Source of the DNA: Trichosphaerium sp. ATCC 40318 | Lineage: Eukaryota; Discosea; Flabellinia; Trichosidae | Assembly: GCA_038496445.1 (NCBI GenBank) | Contig: JALMLS010000035.1 | Span: forward strand, 1 to 64,000 | Direction of reading: 5' to 3' | DNA length: 64,000 nt | Part shown: one piece after another, positions 35,131 through 46,137 of the stretch | How the letters are laid out: every line of letters begins with the position of its first letter | Numbering within the stretch: position 1 is the first letter of the stretch | Notes under the pieces: model-generated | Databases searched by the model: none | The model's input: only the letters and a program-made list of their open reading frames with translations | Told to the model about the DNA's origin: nothing | Translations under genes and position numbers: made by a program

Positions 35131-35286
35131 CTAGTACGGCGGTGTAGGAGCAACATAAGGGGCAGGTGGAGCTGGTGTAGGAGCTAGCGCTGGAGCTGGT
35201 GTAGGAGCAACAAAAGGAGCAGGTGTTGGAGCTTGTGCAGGCTTAGGTGCAACATATTTAAACTGGTTCTGGTCTTGATACAGCAT
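35131..35286 (-). CDS. Small Pro/Ala repeat ORF or 3' exon
   Basis: Minus strand, ATG at 35286, stop 35131-35133, 51 codons. After MLYQDQNQFKYVAPKPA it is a run of APTPAP and VAPTP units ending in TPPY. Either a short secreted-type low-complexity peptide or, more likely, the last exon of a protein with a Pro-rich tail. No family assigned. Confidence 0.4.
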   Translation of the reverse strand: MLYQDQNQFKYVAPKPAQAPTPAPFVAPTPAPALAPTPAPPAPYVAPTPPY

Positions 35287-35372
35287 TCACTAGTAATGAA
35301 GTATGATACTTCCACCAACGTTTCAAAACATAAATCAAAAGCACACGTTTTATTGCTTATGTTCACTTGCAA

Positions 35373-36390
35373 TTACTCATTCATTTGTTTCTTTCTTCTC
35401 AATATTTCCCATCCACGAATAAGCACATGATACTCTCTTTTTATAGGTTTTACCTCAAATTCATGAAACAAACCAGCCAATTGTTTAGAGCTATACAGCC
35501 GACTTTAGTGACTAACTAGATGAAAATTAAGACGATGTACCATGTAGGATGTTTTGCTGCCAGTTGTTTTGCCCGGGGTGTTATTTCTGCACCTACCAAT
35601 AAACTGTTAAAATATATATTTAAAAAAAATCACATGTATTTGTTTGATTGAACGTACCAGCCATTAATAGTATACGACAAGCTTTAATAGTGTTTCGTTT
35701 TGTCGAACAAGCTATTTCAAGAAATGTATAAGTTGATGGTAAAGGCATGTCATTTACATCAACCCCCATTTTGACTAAAGTCTCCACCTGCAAAAAACAA
35801 ATCAACAAGAAAATTCGAAATCCACTCAACTTGACTTGACAACCTTTGATTTCAATAATTTGCTTTGTGTGTAACAAGCACGTTTTATGGAAAAGGTAAA
35901 ACATAGTTGGATTAAAGTGAGATTAAAGTTGTTAAAGGTGTAAACTGTCAAATCAAGAAAGCTGATTTTTGATAAAAAGATTAACATTGTCCCATTTGTG
36001 AGCTCGTTTTCGTTCAATACTGAGCACGTGGTTAGTTTTAAATGCCACGTAAACGTCACACTTACCCTGGTACATCATACAAAATATGAGGCATGGAAAA
36101 GGTTTAGGGTTATGAGAATGACGAGCTCAAAATGGGAATAAGGTTGATCGTTAAGTTGTGGTCAACTCTTAATTTTCACTGACCCGCAGTATCTGCCTAT
36201 GGTAAAGCCCACTGTAGTCTTGAATGACATTCCTCAACTTCTTTAAAAGCTTTTTAGATGTCCTAGGTGCTCCCAACTTTCGAATTGTGGCAAAAATATC
36301 TTCACGAAAGTCTATAGCGAAATGCTCCTTCGTACGGCCAAATAGCGATATATGCATGCGCTTCCACAGGTAGTTGTCGCCACAGAGCAT
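35373..36390 (-). CDS. F-box-like/ankyrin-repeat protein, 5' end uncertain
   Basis: Around 36390 the minus frame reads GVCKHWNMLCGDNYLWKR, the second half of an F-box (VCKxW...D..LWK). The first half is not visible and a stop lies just upstream, so the start may be Met 36390 or the 5' end may be broken. A later exon (about 35660-35790) is an ankyrin-type repeat: LVKMGVDVNDMPLPSTYTFL, EIACSTKR and ACRILLMAG. The ending GAEITPRAKQLAAKHPTW is followed by a last exon, VKPIKREYHVLIRGWEILR, with stop at 35373. SCF-linked substrate recognition is inferred. Confidence 0.6.
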
Positions 36391-36839
36391 ATTCCAATGT
36401 TTACAAACACCTTCGGCCGTTTAACAGCCTAAACTACGCACAGAACGTACTCTCGCATCGTAGTAGATCACGTAAATGTTTCAAGCGTAACAAGATGTTT
36501 AAAAGGATTTCGTTAGGTAAGGCATCATTTGAGGCTTCGTCTGGTACGCTGTTCATTGTGTCACGTAGTTAAAATTAGGTTTGGCAAAGCAGAAACGACG
36601 GTCAAGTACAATCAACACTGTTGTTCAAAAACCAATGCATGTGAGCAAAGGAGCTATTTCTTAACCAGCGATCGGGTTGTCGATTCGCTCAGGAATAGAA
36701 TACGACCTTCCCCACAAAAATTAAGTCAAGTAGTAAGGCGTGAATGCTGGAACAAAAATTACCGTTTGATGGCCACCGAAATAACTCTGCCTTGAAATTA
36801 GATACAACCGACATTATTTTTTATTAGTACAACGTTTTG
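36391..36839. other. Intergenic
   Basis: One 88-codon plus ORF at 36529 without recognisable features. Confidence 0.4.
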
Positions 36840-39800
36840 TCATGTTGTGGAAATGACATCTTGCCATGTCATATCAATACATCTACGAAAGTAGAATGGA
36901 TGCTTTGGTCGTCCATGTCTGTTAAAACCTTCGTGTTTTATAGTCAACACCATACCGTAAGACGGAGGATGAGATTTATCATGGCTGCTACACCGAACAA
37001 ATACTTCATCTCCGTTAGGCCTAAACAACACAAAATTGATAAGAAAAAAAATCACGTGAGTTGCTTCAAAAAACCAGAGGAGTTTGACTGTATTTTCTAT
37101 GATAGATATCTTTCTGAAAAGTGTTGCTATTTATGTAATGACAACGTACAGTTGACACAGTAGAAACTGCGCATTATCATGTGGTCGTATCATCATGACT
37201 TCAGAATCATAGTAAGGCTGTAACGAAATAAAAAAGTTATTCAGGGCTAACAAATACAGTATGAAGTACCTTGAGTTTAACGTTTGATTTATTCCTTCCA
37301 CTCTCATATAATCCATTAGGATCTCTTATCACTAACCCTTCACCTGTATAAAAGGTTATAAATGAGTAAATCGTCAATTAGAACAACTGAAAAAAAACAA
37401 CAAGTAAGAGAATTTTACACTTCCGGCTAGGACTTTGGGTGGTGATAGGTACAAAGTATACAACAAGGCCGTGATAGCTCAGCTGGTAGAGCGTTAGACT
37501 GAAGATCTAACGGTCGCGTGATCAAGCTAGGCACATTGTCTCTTGAAATAACACATAAAGCTTGCAAGAGCAACAGTTTGTGTGGGTTGCCTGACATGAT
37601 CAACGCTCTACCAGCAAAAAATATTGAAAAAATTGGCTTTGTACCTCCACGTTTAATGACTTCATCAAGAATGTGCATCAAGTTACTGTGGCTCTTACAA
37701 TGATCTTGTTTTACATAATGAACCCAAGGAACATTCATTTCTTCAATTTTTTGTCGTACTATCTTTGTACGTTCTACGCCAAGTTAGCAAAAAAGAGAAG
37801 AAGTATTTGTACCATTGAGAGTAGTGTTTGGGATTGGAGAATCAAAGACTTTGAATATCACTTCTAAAGCAAACTGTAAGTACTACTACCTAAAATAGGG
37901 GATTAAGTTGTGTACCATCCCAAACAGGATTCTGTTTCATCACACCAAGAAGTCTGTCACGTGAATTGTAACCAAGCCTTAAAAAATATATAAACCCACA
38001 TAAAAAACCTATGCACACTATTTTGCTACGTACCATAATTCACCATCTAAACAGAACCCCTTGGGTAACTCACTCTTTTTTGATTGAGAAGCAGGTAGTA
38101 GCTTACCAGACTTGGTATACAAGTCTGAACCATCCCAGAACATTCGAATACCATCAAACTTTTCTGAAATTAACCTACACTTCATGTTATATCTATCTAC
38201 ACTAAGGACGGACAAATTCCAACATACCATCCAGTATAATCTGTTTTTTCATCATAAGTTGTGAGCTTCATAAGTTGTTTATCACTAGCAGAACCTTGTT
38301 GAAACGAAAGTAAGCAACTATTCCGAGCCAGAAAAAAAAAGACAAGGTTATCATCCTTGTTTCTATTCTTTCCTCATAACTTACGTTTCTTTTTAATACT
38401 ATCTGGTTCTGATCCAGGTAAGAGGGGTTTTGTTTGTGATTTAATATTAACAGATGTAGCCCCAGGTCTACAAGACGTTATTTTAGGAACTTACTTATTA
38501 GTTTTTTCCTATTTACCTATGATACTCAATTGTTGCAGCAAGAGTTTCAGCGTCTCCTTTCCACCTTAGAAAACCCATTAAAAGCCAGAGCTACAATACT
38601 CGTTTTACGTACCAATATGGTATAGGTATAATGGTAATACCTTGACAAGTGAGTCAGTAAACTCAACAGCTAAAAAAAAGTTCTTAAAAACAAACCTTGC
38701 TCCAAGCATTTTTCCAGTTTCTCAGCATCTCTTCGTTCTCTTATTATTGAAGGTCCAAATTTTTCAGGCAAATCAAAGTAATGTTGTACACCTTGATATT
38801 CAAGAGCAATCTGCAAATCAGGAATAAAAATATCAAGCGAAATACCACCAACTGTCTCATCACGTTTTAATCCAAAGTCATATTCTTCAATAATGTCATA
38901 GCTAGGCAATACTTGCCTCGTCCGATAAAAGAGCCACTTTTGATTAGATCTCTACAAGACAAAGAAAGTAAGATATCAAAATGACAATGTTCAAAAGCCA
39001 TCGCTTGGAGGGTCTCTAGGTGACTTACTTTATCAATATTGGAGAACGCTTTGAAATTCCAGTTAAACTCAGGGTCATATGCACGAATAATCTTTGGCCA
39101 GTACTTTAACATACCACCACCTCCGAGTCCAACAAGTTGTTCTCTTGAAACTCTATACCTGATAAAATTTAAGATAAGGTTAGGCAGTTAGTAACTGACG
39201 AATAACAAAGGCGTACCACTCTTCAGGTTTAGTTATTTTTAATGTCTTAGCGACATCATCAAAATATCTCTTTGTATTCACTTTTGACGCCCAAAAACCA
39301 ACTTCCCTTGACGTTGATTTCTTTATTTTTGTGCGTTTCTTAAATTTAAATCTAATCGTAGTATCTACTGGTATTCTAATAGTTGTAAGCTTACGCATCA
39401 AAAAAATATTATGGTACATTTGTTTAACTGTTCTCCAACTATCATTGGGATATACAAACTCAAGCACACGCCGCCAAGAACCAAATCTAAAGCTAAGGTA
39501 AACCAAAAAACAATTACAAGGCACTACTTTGAAACAACCCCACCGGCACCAAATTCGGTTGCATCATGTGTAGACATTGAAGCGAGATCACTACGGGATT
39601 TGAGTTCTACCTCGGATGCAATCCATTCAACTAAATTAAGAACATTCGAAGAATCATCCCAAAAGTGCATTGGAACACACCTAATAACAAACGTTAAGAT
39701 CCTATCACGTGACAATCTTGAAAACGTTACGTGCTTAAATCTATACAATTCCCACGGATACTTATAGATTTCACTCAAAGCAGCAGTGACTGAGTTTCCA

Positions 39801-40600
39801 AACCTAAAACAAATCGGTTTAAGCACATTCACTACAAACTCATGACTACCTTGCTAGTATGCTTCCTCCCGGTGCTCCTTTGAATATATCTGAGGTCACG
39901 TAATACCAATCATCACAAATCTTAATATCTAGGTGTTCAGCTATAATACTAAACAGGCGTTTTTGGTTCTTTTCGTTTACAAAGTCATGCGGCAACAAAC
40001 TAACATTAACAATGTGAGTAGTTTCTGAAGGATTAGTATTGAAGTGAGTACCCAAAACGTTCTGGCAACCATTCGTAGTATGGATAAATACTCTTCAGCG
40101 CTCTGGAGACGGAGTCTCCATACCTTATAGTCACTTTCAATAAATGCATGTTTTTTACTCATTTTACCTATCAAGAATACCCGAGCCTTGTACTGATATA
40201 ATATCATCCCTACTTACAACATACCAATCAGCTATTACCTTTACGTCTAACTTCTCTCCCATATCATTGAATTTTAAGCGTTGGTTTCCCATATCATTCC
40301 AACATCCAATTGGTACATGTCTAAACGTGTCAAAAAGACAATCGTAACTTCAAAAATGACCTAATTACGTACTTGAAGCGCCACACATCCCATGTATAAT
40401 CAGGGAACACGGAAGCAACAATCCGATATACAGAATGTGCATACCTTTAACAAGTCAACAACACGTGAAATTACAGTTATAAAAGGCACTTACTTGTTTG
40501 CTAGGTACGCACCATGGCCATATTTAGCCAATTCCTTTGGTGAAACATTGTACCAGTCACTGAGAAGCATACAGTGCGTTATTTGAGCGATGTCGTTCAT
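36840..40600 (-). CDS. DWY-repeat / PD-(D/E)XK-like nuclease / ATP-dependent DNA ligase fusion
   Basis: Starts near 40600 (MNDIAQITHCMLLSDWYNVS). The N-terminal part has about five repeats of one module: SDWYNVSPKEL, IADWYVVSRDDI, CDDWYYVTSDIF and PEEWYAFVIRQL, each followed by a Gly-rich turn, an SVYRIVASVFPDYTW-like helix and WxxWRFK. Then comes KWLFYRTRQVLPSYDIIEEY, GGISLDIFIPDLQIALEYQG (with D...ExQ nuclease residues), QHYFDLPEKFG, RRDAEKLEKC and ITIIPIPYWWKGDAETLAAT. The intron GTAAATAGG...TTGTAG joins EYHRPGATSV. Ligase motifs follow: ISEKFDGIRMFWDG (I), FCLDGELWY (III), GEGLVIRDPNGLYESG (IV) and NVKLK (V), then an OB-like end stopping at 36840-36842. The catalytic Lys is present. A DNA repair enzyme is inferred. 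Confidence 0.85.
37403..37527 (+). pseudogene. Truncated tRNA-Phe copy with leader, inside the ligase intron
   Basis: 37468-37527 matches the intact tRNA-Phe at 46138 through the T-loop (…CTGAAGA anticodon loop, GATCAAGC) and then breaks, losing the 3' half of the T-stem and the acceptor 3' strand. The 76 bases 37403-37478 are identical to 45662-45737. It lies antisense to the ligase, inside the intron between RGG and EGLVIRDP (about 37348-37647). Confidence 0.85.
37602..37615 (-). repeat. Inverted match to the tRNA D-arm
   Basis: AACGCTCTACCAGC is the reverse complement of GCTGGTAGAGCGTT in the tRNA copy at 37482-37495, about 105 bp away in the same intron. Confidence 0.7.
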
Positions 40601-40932
40601 CCATTTTTGCTGTACTGTTAGTACATCGCGCGTGGCTTGTCTCGGCGGAGCAGTCGCTCTTTTGACGCCGTTTATGGTATTCGCATACGCAGAAACGGCG
40701 TACGAGCGAAACTTGGTTGTGCGGACACCAATACGCTCTTTTTTAGTAGCGCACTTATATTTACATGTCGCTATACGATTGTTGGTGTTTTTTCATATAA
40801 TATTTCGTACGGGTTTGTTTTATTGCTACACGCAATGCCATACAATGCTATACGCAGCTGACATTCCTGTCACAGCTTAAACGGCTTATGTAATGTTGTG
40901 GCTTATCAACGTACTAAAAAGTAGCACCAACA

Positions 40933-42302
40933 ATGGATTTTAAAGCATTTACTGAACAAACATACTCGTCCCAAGCAAAAGGCACCCGTTGTATTACATT
41001 TGTGGCCTAACTTCTTAAATAGCGTTTCTAAACGCATACTGGGAAGAACTTGAAGGTACGTAGCGTGTTTTCGTTTGGTACACTTTTGCAGTTTTTGTAC
41101 CGACTTTTATTTATTGTAACCGTGCCAATAACACCACACAGGCGAAGCAGAAAACATATGGGTTTGGGCAGAGAAGTTCGCTTCACTTGACGACGAGAAT
41201 GGAAAAGAAGGCAACGACCTCGACGAATTCAACAGCCACAGATTCTTGGAAGGCTTAGGAGAGACTAAAACAGTGAAACAAATGCGTGCAGAACTTAAAG
41301 AGGCAGACAAAGATTTCAACAACAGGTACTAGGTTCCCCACGCGTAGTGAACTGTTGACAATGCAATAGGCTTGCTCTACTTGAGTATTGTTTGTACAAG
41401 TTTAAAAAAAGCGTAGCTGAGTTCCTAAAGCGTCCACAGGTGCGCTACATATTCTATTTCTACTAAGGATGCGTTATGGCATTTATTAGACGCCTGTGAG
41501 TACCTTCTAAAATGGTCTTTAGGGAAGCAACGCTGAAGAAATTGCAAAATGCCAAAAGCAATTAGATGAAGTGCAAACTGCCCTACAGAGCTCTCAAGAG
41601 AAAGCTGAAGCTGCTAAGGTACTAACGCTTTCGAAAAAGCTCCAAACTGACTTGTTTTTTCAGAAAAAAGAGAGCGAATCAAAAGCTAGCGCTAAGGCCG
41701 CTGCTCAAGCCGAAGCTGATCTCAAAGTAGCTCTTGATGAATTAAAGCAGCAAGAAGAATCTTATGCCAACAAAACAAAAGAGCTTGAGCGTAAATCTGA
41801 AGAAGGAGGTACCTAAACTTGACATTGTTTTTTTTTTGCTTCATTGAAGAAACCAACCTTTTTGGTAGGTATTGTATCTCGCAACAGAGCCAAGAATGAA
41901 CTCGCACAACACTTGGCTGAAGATCCTTTGCCATTGAGACAAGCTAAACTAACGTACAACCCAACATTCTTTGCTTTGGTTTAACATCGTACACAGAACT
42001 GAAGCTGCAACACGTAAGGCTGAAAAAGCACGTACCGCTGCTGAAAAAGCAGCTGAGGAAGCAGAACAAGCCAGCAAAGCCGCTGACGATGCAGTTGACG
42101 CCGTACTTGCAAAGGTCAAAGAAGCCGAGGTAACAAACACCATCATACTATTTTGCGGATTATTTACCTCGACTAGGACGCTCTACAAGCTGCCAAAATG
42201 ATGATTGGAACAGGCCAGGGTAACGTCTGGTGGATTGAGCGCGAACTGTATGAAGCAAAGAAATATTTGCCTGTAAAGAGAGGTGGTATCGCACCAAAGT
42301 AA
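40933..42302 (+). CDS. Coiled-coil Ala/Glu/Lys-rich protein with conserved N-terminal domain
   Basis: Exon 1 (MDFKAFTEQTYSSQAK) joins over a GC-AG intron to AFLNAYWEELEGEAENIW, VWAEKFASLD, ALLEYCLYKFKKSV: a small helical domain. A long Ala/Glu/Lys/Gln coiled coil follows (KASAKAAAQAEADLKVAL, RKAEKARTAAEKAAEEAEQA). The end, GQGNVWWIERELYEAKKYLP, carries a conserved-looking Trp pair; stop at 42300-42302. I cannot name the family. The domain-coil-WW tail layout suggests a cytoskeletal or scaffolding protein; that is inference. About seven introns. Confidence 0.8.
40982..41022 (+). other. GC-AG intron
   Basis: GCAAAAG|GCACCC...TTAAATAG|CGTTTC, 41 nt. Needed to join MDFKAF... to AFLNAYW in frame. 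Confidence 0.75.
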
Positions 42303-42678
42303 AATAGCATGCACGTAGTGCATTTTAACGTAAAAAAAAACTTTCAGAAAGAAAAGCGAAATAAAAGCAGTACTTGTTTTAGCGTCGAATATTCGAAACT
42401 ATGACTTGTCGCTGGTACCAGAACTCTTTTTATAAGGATGCTACTTCCATTAACGCTTATATAACCTCACTAGCTGGTTGTGCTCATGGCGTTGTAGATG
42501 CTGTACTGTTTTAGGTCACCTTACATACTCCTCAACCCAAGTGCAATAGACGACATTATTAACCACCGTGCGATACTCCGGAACCTGTAAAAACATACCG
42601 TTGTGCATTGCGAGCATACACGAAATCGCTTTTAGGCTAACGGAAAGTGATGAATAGTTCAGTCAAGAAATATTCAAC
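42303..42678. other. Intergenic
   Basis: Nothing recognised. Confidence 0.5.
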
Positions 42679-44078
42679 ATGGCAACAGCTGTACAATCTA
42701 GAGTGCGCATTCACAGTCCTATCCACAACCTATCATACATGAACTCGGTGTTTGATCGGCAAGCCGTACTACGTGCTATACAAGACGCAAGGCGTCGTAA
42801 AACGGATTCCCTCAACCTAAACTCCAAGGCAATCGAGTCATTGAGCGAGTTTGAAGAAATAAAGGATCTTACTCAATTACGCTCCCTATACGTAAGCTTT
42901 ACCGCATGAGCGTTGCCTTGCGTTAACAATACGTCCTATCTTACATTTTTAGCTCCTATGCAATAAAATATCGCTTATACCGCCTGTACTATGCCAATTG
43001 AACTCGTTAACAGTATTAGACCTCTCTTCTAATCAGGTAAGCTTTATTTATTTCAGGTTATTCAACAAATTCCTTTTTTTGACACTTGACACTTTAGATA
43101 TCTGAGATCCCTTCCGATATTAGCCTGTACGTGTATATTTTAAAACAAAATTAAAAATGGACATTTTTCTTATAATGATATCTTTAGACTGCAAAATTTG
43201 TCTGAGCTCTACCTCTTGAATAATAAACTTTCGAGCCTTCCTGATTCTTTAGCTGATTTAAAAAAATTACGTGCACTTGGTTTAAGTGGAAACAATTTTT
43301 CTAGCCTCCCACCTGTGTGTACGTTATCGATGAAATTCCTTTTTTTTTGGATTTGTATTTTTTGTACGCTTCGACAATGACTTATTTCTGCGTTAGTGCT
43401 TAAACTGTCTCAACTGGAAATACTATGGATGAATTACAATAGATTAGAAGAAATACCAGACGAGCTTTTTGATGCGTTACCCAAACTATCCAAGCTTAGT
43501 TTAGGATATAACAAAATACGCAAAATCAGTCACAAAGTCAAAAACTTACAAAATCTCAAATCCCTCATGATTCGCCGTAATCGTCTCAAATATATACCTG
43601 TAGAAGTCCTCTCAATCGAGGGAAAAACTGAGTGTGACTCAAACCCTTTTTTCTCTTTATCTAAAGGTACATTACGCAAACATTTGTTTCGTTTCTTATA
43701 TTTTTTTTCTCAGATGATACAGAACAAAACAGCTCCGGTTTAACATGGGAAGATCGTGGAGGTGTACCTATGGTTTCTACACTAAAAGAACTCTGTTACC
43801 GAGCTATAGGAACAAAAAATATTCCAATGTCCAAAGACGTCCCAAAAGAATTAAGCGACTATCTTTCAAGGTCTCAACGATGTTCTTGTTGTAACGGTCT
43901 TATGTGGCGTACCAACTATAACGCCATTACGTTTAACAAATCTGATTTTATTGATGTCACACAAGTACCTTCGTTGCATAGGCTATGCTCTAATAAGTGC
44001 TTACAACGCATAATTAAAGAACAAGACGAAGTGTATCCGATAGAATACTTTAAAAAGAAAAAAGACAATGTACAGTAG
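42679..44078 (+). CDS. Leucine-rich repeat protein, LRRC58/SHOC2-like
   Basis: MATAVQSRVRIHSPIHNLSY begins the protein. LRRs of the LxxLxLxxNxLxxLP type follow: LRSLYLLCNKISLIPPVL, LTVLDLSSNQISEIPSDI, LSELYLLNNKLSSLPDSL, LRALGLSGNNFSSLPPV, LEILWMNYNRLEEIPDEL, LSKLSLGYNKIRKI and LKSLMIRRNRLKYIPVEV, so at least seven. After a linker, the C-terminal region has a Cys cluster (RCSCCNGLMW, ITFNKSDFIDV, LHRLCSNKC) similar in layout to the end of LRRC58. A protein-interaction or E3-adaptor role is plausible. About five introns, often within repeats. Confidence 0.88.
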
Positions 44079-44468
44079 AAAAAAAAAAGAAAGAAAAAAA
44101 ACCAACACGTGTTGCTTTTTTTCAATAAAAGTGTAATTATTAATAGAAAACACGGCGTGGTTTCATTTTGCTTGATCTTCTTGGATGCGTATTCAACGCC
44201 ATAACAATCGTTTTGATGTGTTAGTAGTTTATTGAAATGCCTCATTGTTTTGACACTATGCTACTGATGGCGCTCAAATTCTAGTACACATGGGTGTAAA
44301 TCTAGAACAAAGAACCATTATTATTGCGCTACTGGATAGTCAATGTGAATGTTTAAGGCGTGTATTTGATACATTAAGTTCAAACCGGCGAATACTTCGG
44401 CCGGAAAGTCAATTTTTTCTTGTGCACATACTACAACACAACTCTTTACACGCACTATTGATCGCAAC

Positions 44469-45137
44469 ATGAACGTTTTTATTACTGGAAGCACTGGAAT
44501 GATTGGCAATCTCATTTTAAACAAATGTTTAGCCAGGGAAGACGTTAAATCAGTTACAACGTTTAACAGACGCCAAACAGACCTAAAACACGAGAAACTA
44601 ACCGAAGTTGTTCACACAGACTTCGAAGATTATTCTGAGGTACAAGAACACCTAAAAGACATCGACACATGCTTCTACTGTATCGGAGTATACACAGGAC
44701 AAGTACCTAGGGATCAGTTCAGAAGAATAACTGTAGACTACACGAAACACTTTAGCGAAGCGTTAAGAGCCAACAGCGAAAACGCAACGTTCTGTTTCCT
44801 TAGTGGCTCTGGTGCTGATACGACAGAGAAGAGTTCTATGGCATTCGCTAAGGATAAAGGCATAGCCGAAAACGCGCTGCTCAAACTTGACTTCAAAAAG
44901 ATGTATTCGTTCCGTCCAGGATACATCTACCCTGTTGTGCCAAGAAAGGAACCGAACGTGACATACAAGATAATGAGGGCTATGTACAAGCCAGTATCTT
45001 GTGTACTGCCTAACATGGGGATAACGTCTGAGCAACTCGCAGACGCAATGATAAAAGTTGGATTCGGCGAAGCTGATGAACATGATCCAATCTACGAAAA
45101 CAAAGACATTCGCAGTTTGGTCGTTGGAAAGAAATAA
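44469..45137 (+). CDS. Intronless NAD(P)-binding (HTATIP2/SDR-like) protein
   Basis: 222 residues in one open frame with no intron. It starts MNVFITGSTGMIGNLILNK, a Rossmann GxTGxxG-like motif, then TTFNRRQTDL, VVHTDFEDYSEV, DTCFYCIGVYTG, FCFLSGSGADTTEKS, AENALLKLDFKKMYSFRPGY and a tail (GITSEQLADAMIKVGFG) usual in atypical SDRs of the TIP30/HTATIP2 and bacterial NAD(P)H-binding groups. Substrate unknown. In a region where almost every gene has many introns, an intronless gene suggests retroposition or transfer from bacteria. The start is the first Met of the Rossmann strand. Confidence 0.88.
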   Translation: MNVFITGSTGMIGNLILNKCLAREDVKSVTTFNRRQTDLKHEKLTEVVHTDFEDYSEVQEHLKDIDTCFYCIGVYTGQVPRDQFRRITVDYTKHFSEALRANSENATFCFLSGSGADTTEKSSMAFAKDKGIAENALLKLDFKKMYSFRPGYIYPVVPRKEPNVTYKIMRAMYKPVSCVLPNMGITSEQLADAMIKVGFGEADEHDPIYENKDIRSLVVGKK

Positions 45138-45661
45138 TAAAAGCGATATTCATTTTGATGTTGAATTTCTGTTGACTTTGCTTGTGCAGTAAAATCCGTT
45201 AGTCAAATCACAGTTACAATAGGTCTTGAATTCTTGGCTGCTTACACGCCTGTTTACGCGATATTAATGAACAACGTACGGTTTAGATGTAAAATACATC
45301 TTCGCGAGCGCGTTAGCAGCCAATACATCAGACTACACCTCTACAACGTAATAAACACTCCTAAAAGTACGAGAGCGCAAAATCAATCAGGTAGCAACTG
45401 TTTTACGAAAAAACGGTTGGAACACAACTTTTATTGATTTGCCGGTAAGCCGACGCGCGTCTGTTTGCTATTCCGTACGTTCGAGCAGTTTAGAGTTAGC
45501 GACTTAGGAAATGTATTCACTCAAATTTCAATCATAAACATAACTCTGAAAAAAGCGCCACAATGCGTTCATTTAGGTTACATATCTTATAGGTAAGGTT
45601 GCATAGATTTTGATGTAACTGACCCAATTCAGCAAAATTATGACAAGAAATGTCCTTTTTT
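45138..45661. other. Intergenic
   Basis: Nothing recognised besides a weak 67-codon ORF. Confidence 0.4.
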
Positions 45662-45737
45662 AGTAAGAGAATTTTACACTTCCGGCTAGGACTTTGGGTG
45701 GTGATAGGTACAAAGTATACAACAAGGCCGTGATAGC
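45662..45737 (+). repeat. 76-bp exact repeat (tRNA leader)
   Basis: Identical to 37403-37478. Its last 12 bases (GGCCGTGATAGC, plus one leading G) include the first 11 nt of a tRNA-Phe, after which the sequence departs, so a tRNA gene was cut here by insertion or rearrangement. Confidence 0.9.
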
Positions 45738-46100
45738 ATTTCTGAGGTTGGTCGTAAAGTGTAGTGTATATTTTAGTTTAGTTTATATTGCGAGTTCAAG
45801 TACTGCCAAGTGCATGTTATTTTTTTTTATTTTTTATTATTCATAATTGATTGATTAGTTTTCATAAGCAAGAGCCGTGATAACACTACAAAGAAGGTTC
45901 AATCCCGTGTCAGTTATTATGTGATAAATTTTTTTTTTTTTTTTCACAGGTGCTGGATCAGCTCAAAATCAAATTTCTGAGGTTGGTCATAAAGTTTAGT
46001 GTACAATATAGTTAAGTTTATGTTGCGAGTTCAAATACTGTAGGGTGCAAGTTATTTTTTTATTTAACGGTTTATGATTGATTAGTTGTTCACAAATTAT
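45738..46100 (+). repeat. Pair of diverged direct repeats
   Basis: Units at about 45738-45869 and 45976-46096 share ATTTCTGAGGTTGGTC(G/A)TAAA, TTGCGAGTTCAA(G/A)TACTG, a T-run and TGATTGATTAGTT. Between them lies another tRNA-like scrap (AGCCGTGATAACA, GGTTCAATCCCGTG). Confidence 0.8.
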
Positions 46101-46137
46101 GCGGAATCTTTTTGATAACTTTTGGTACTATAATAAG

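Noticed and set aside
37427-37738. Ligase ORF continuing through the tRNA copy
   Set aside because: The true ligase exon ends at RGG and resumes at EGLVIRDP; the translated tRNA stretch is intronic.
40590-40880. Hydrophobic 96-codon plus-strand ORF
   Set aside because: It overlaps the antisense start of the DWY/ligase gene and has no family features; probably promoter-region chance ORF.
43916-44245. 109-codon minus ORF rich in Phe/Leu/Ser
   Set aside because: Antisense to the end of the LRR gene and A-rich 3' flank.
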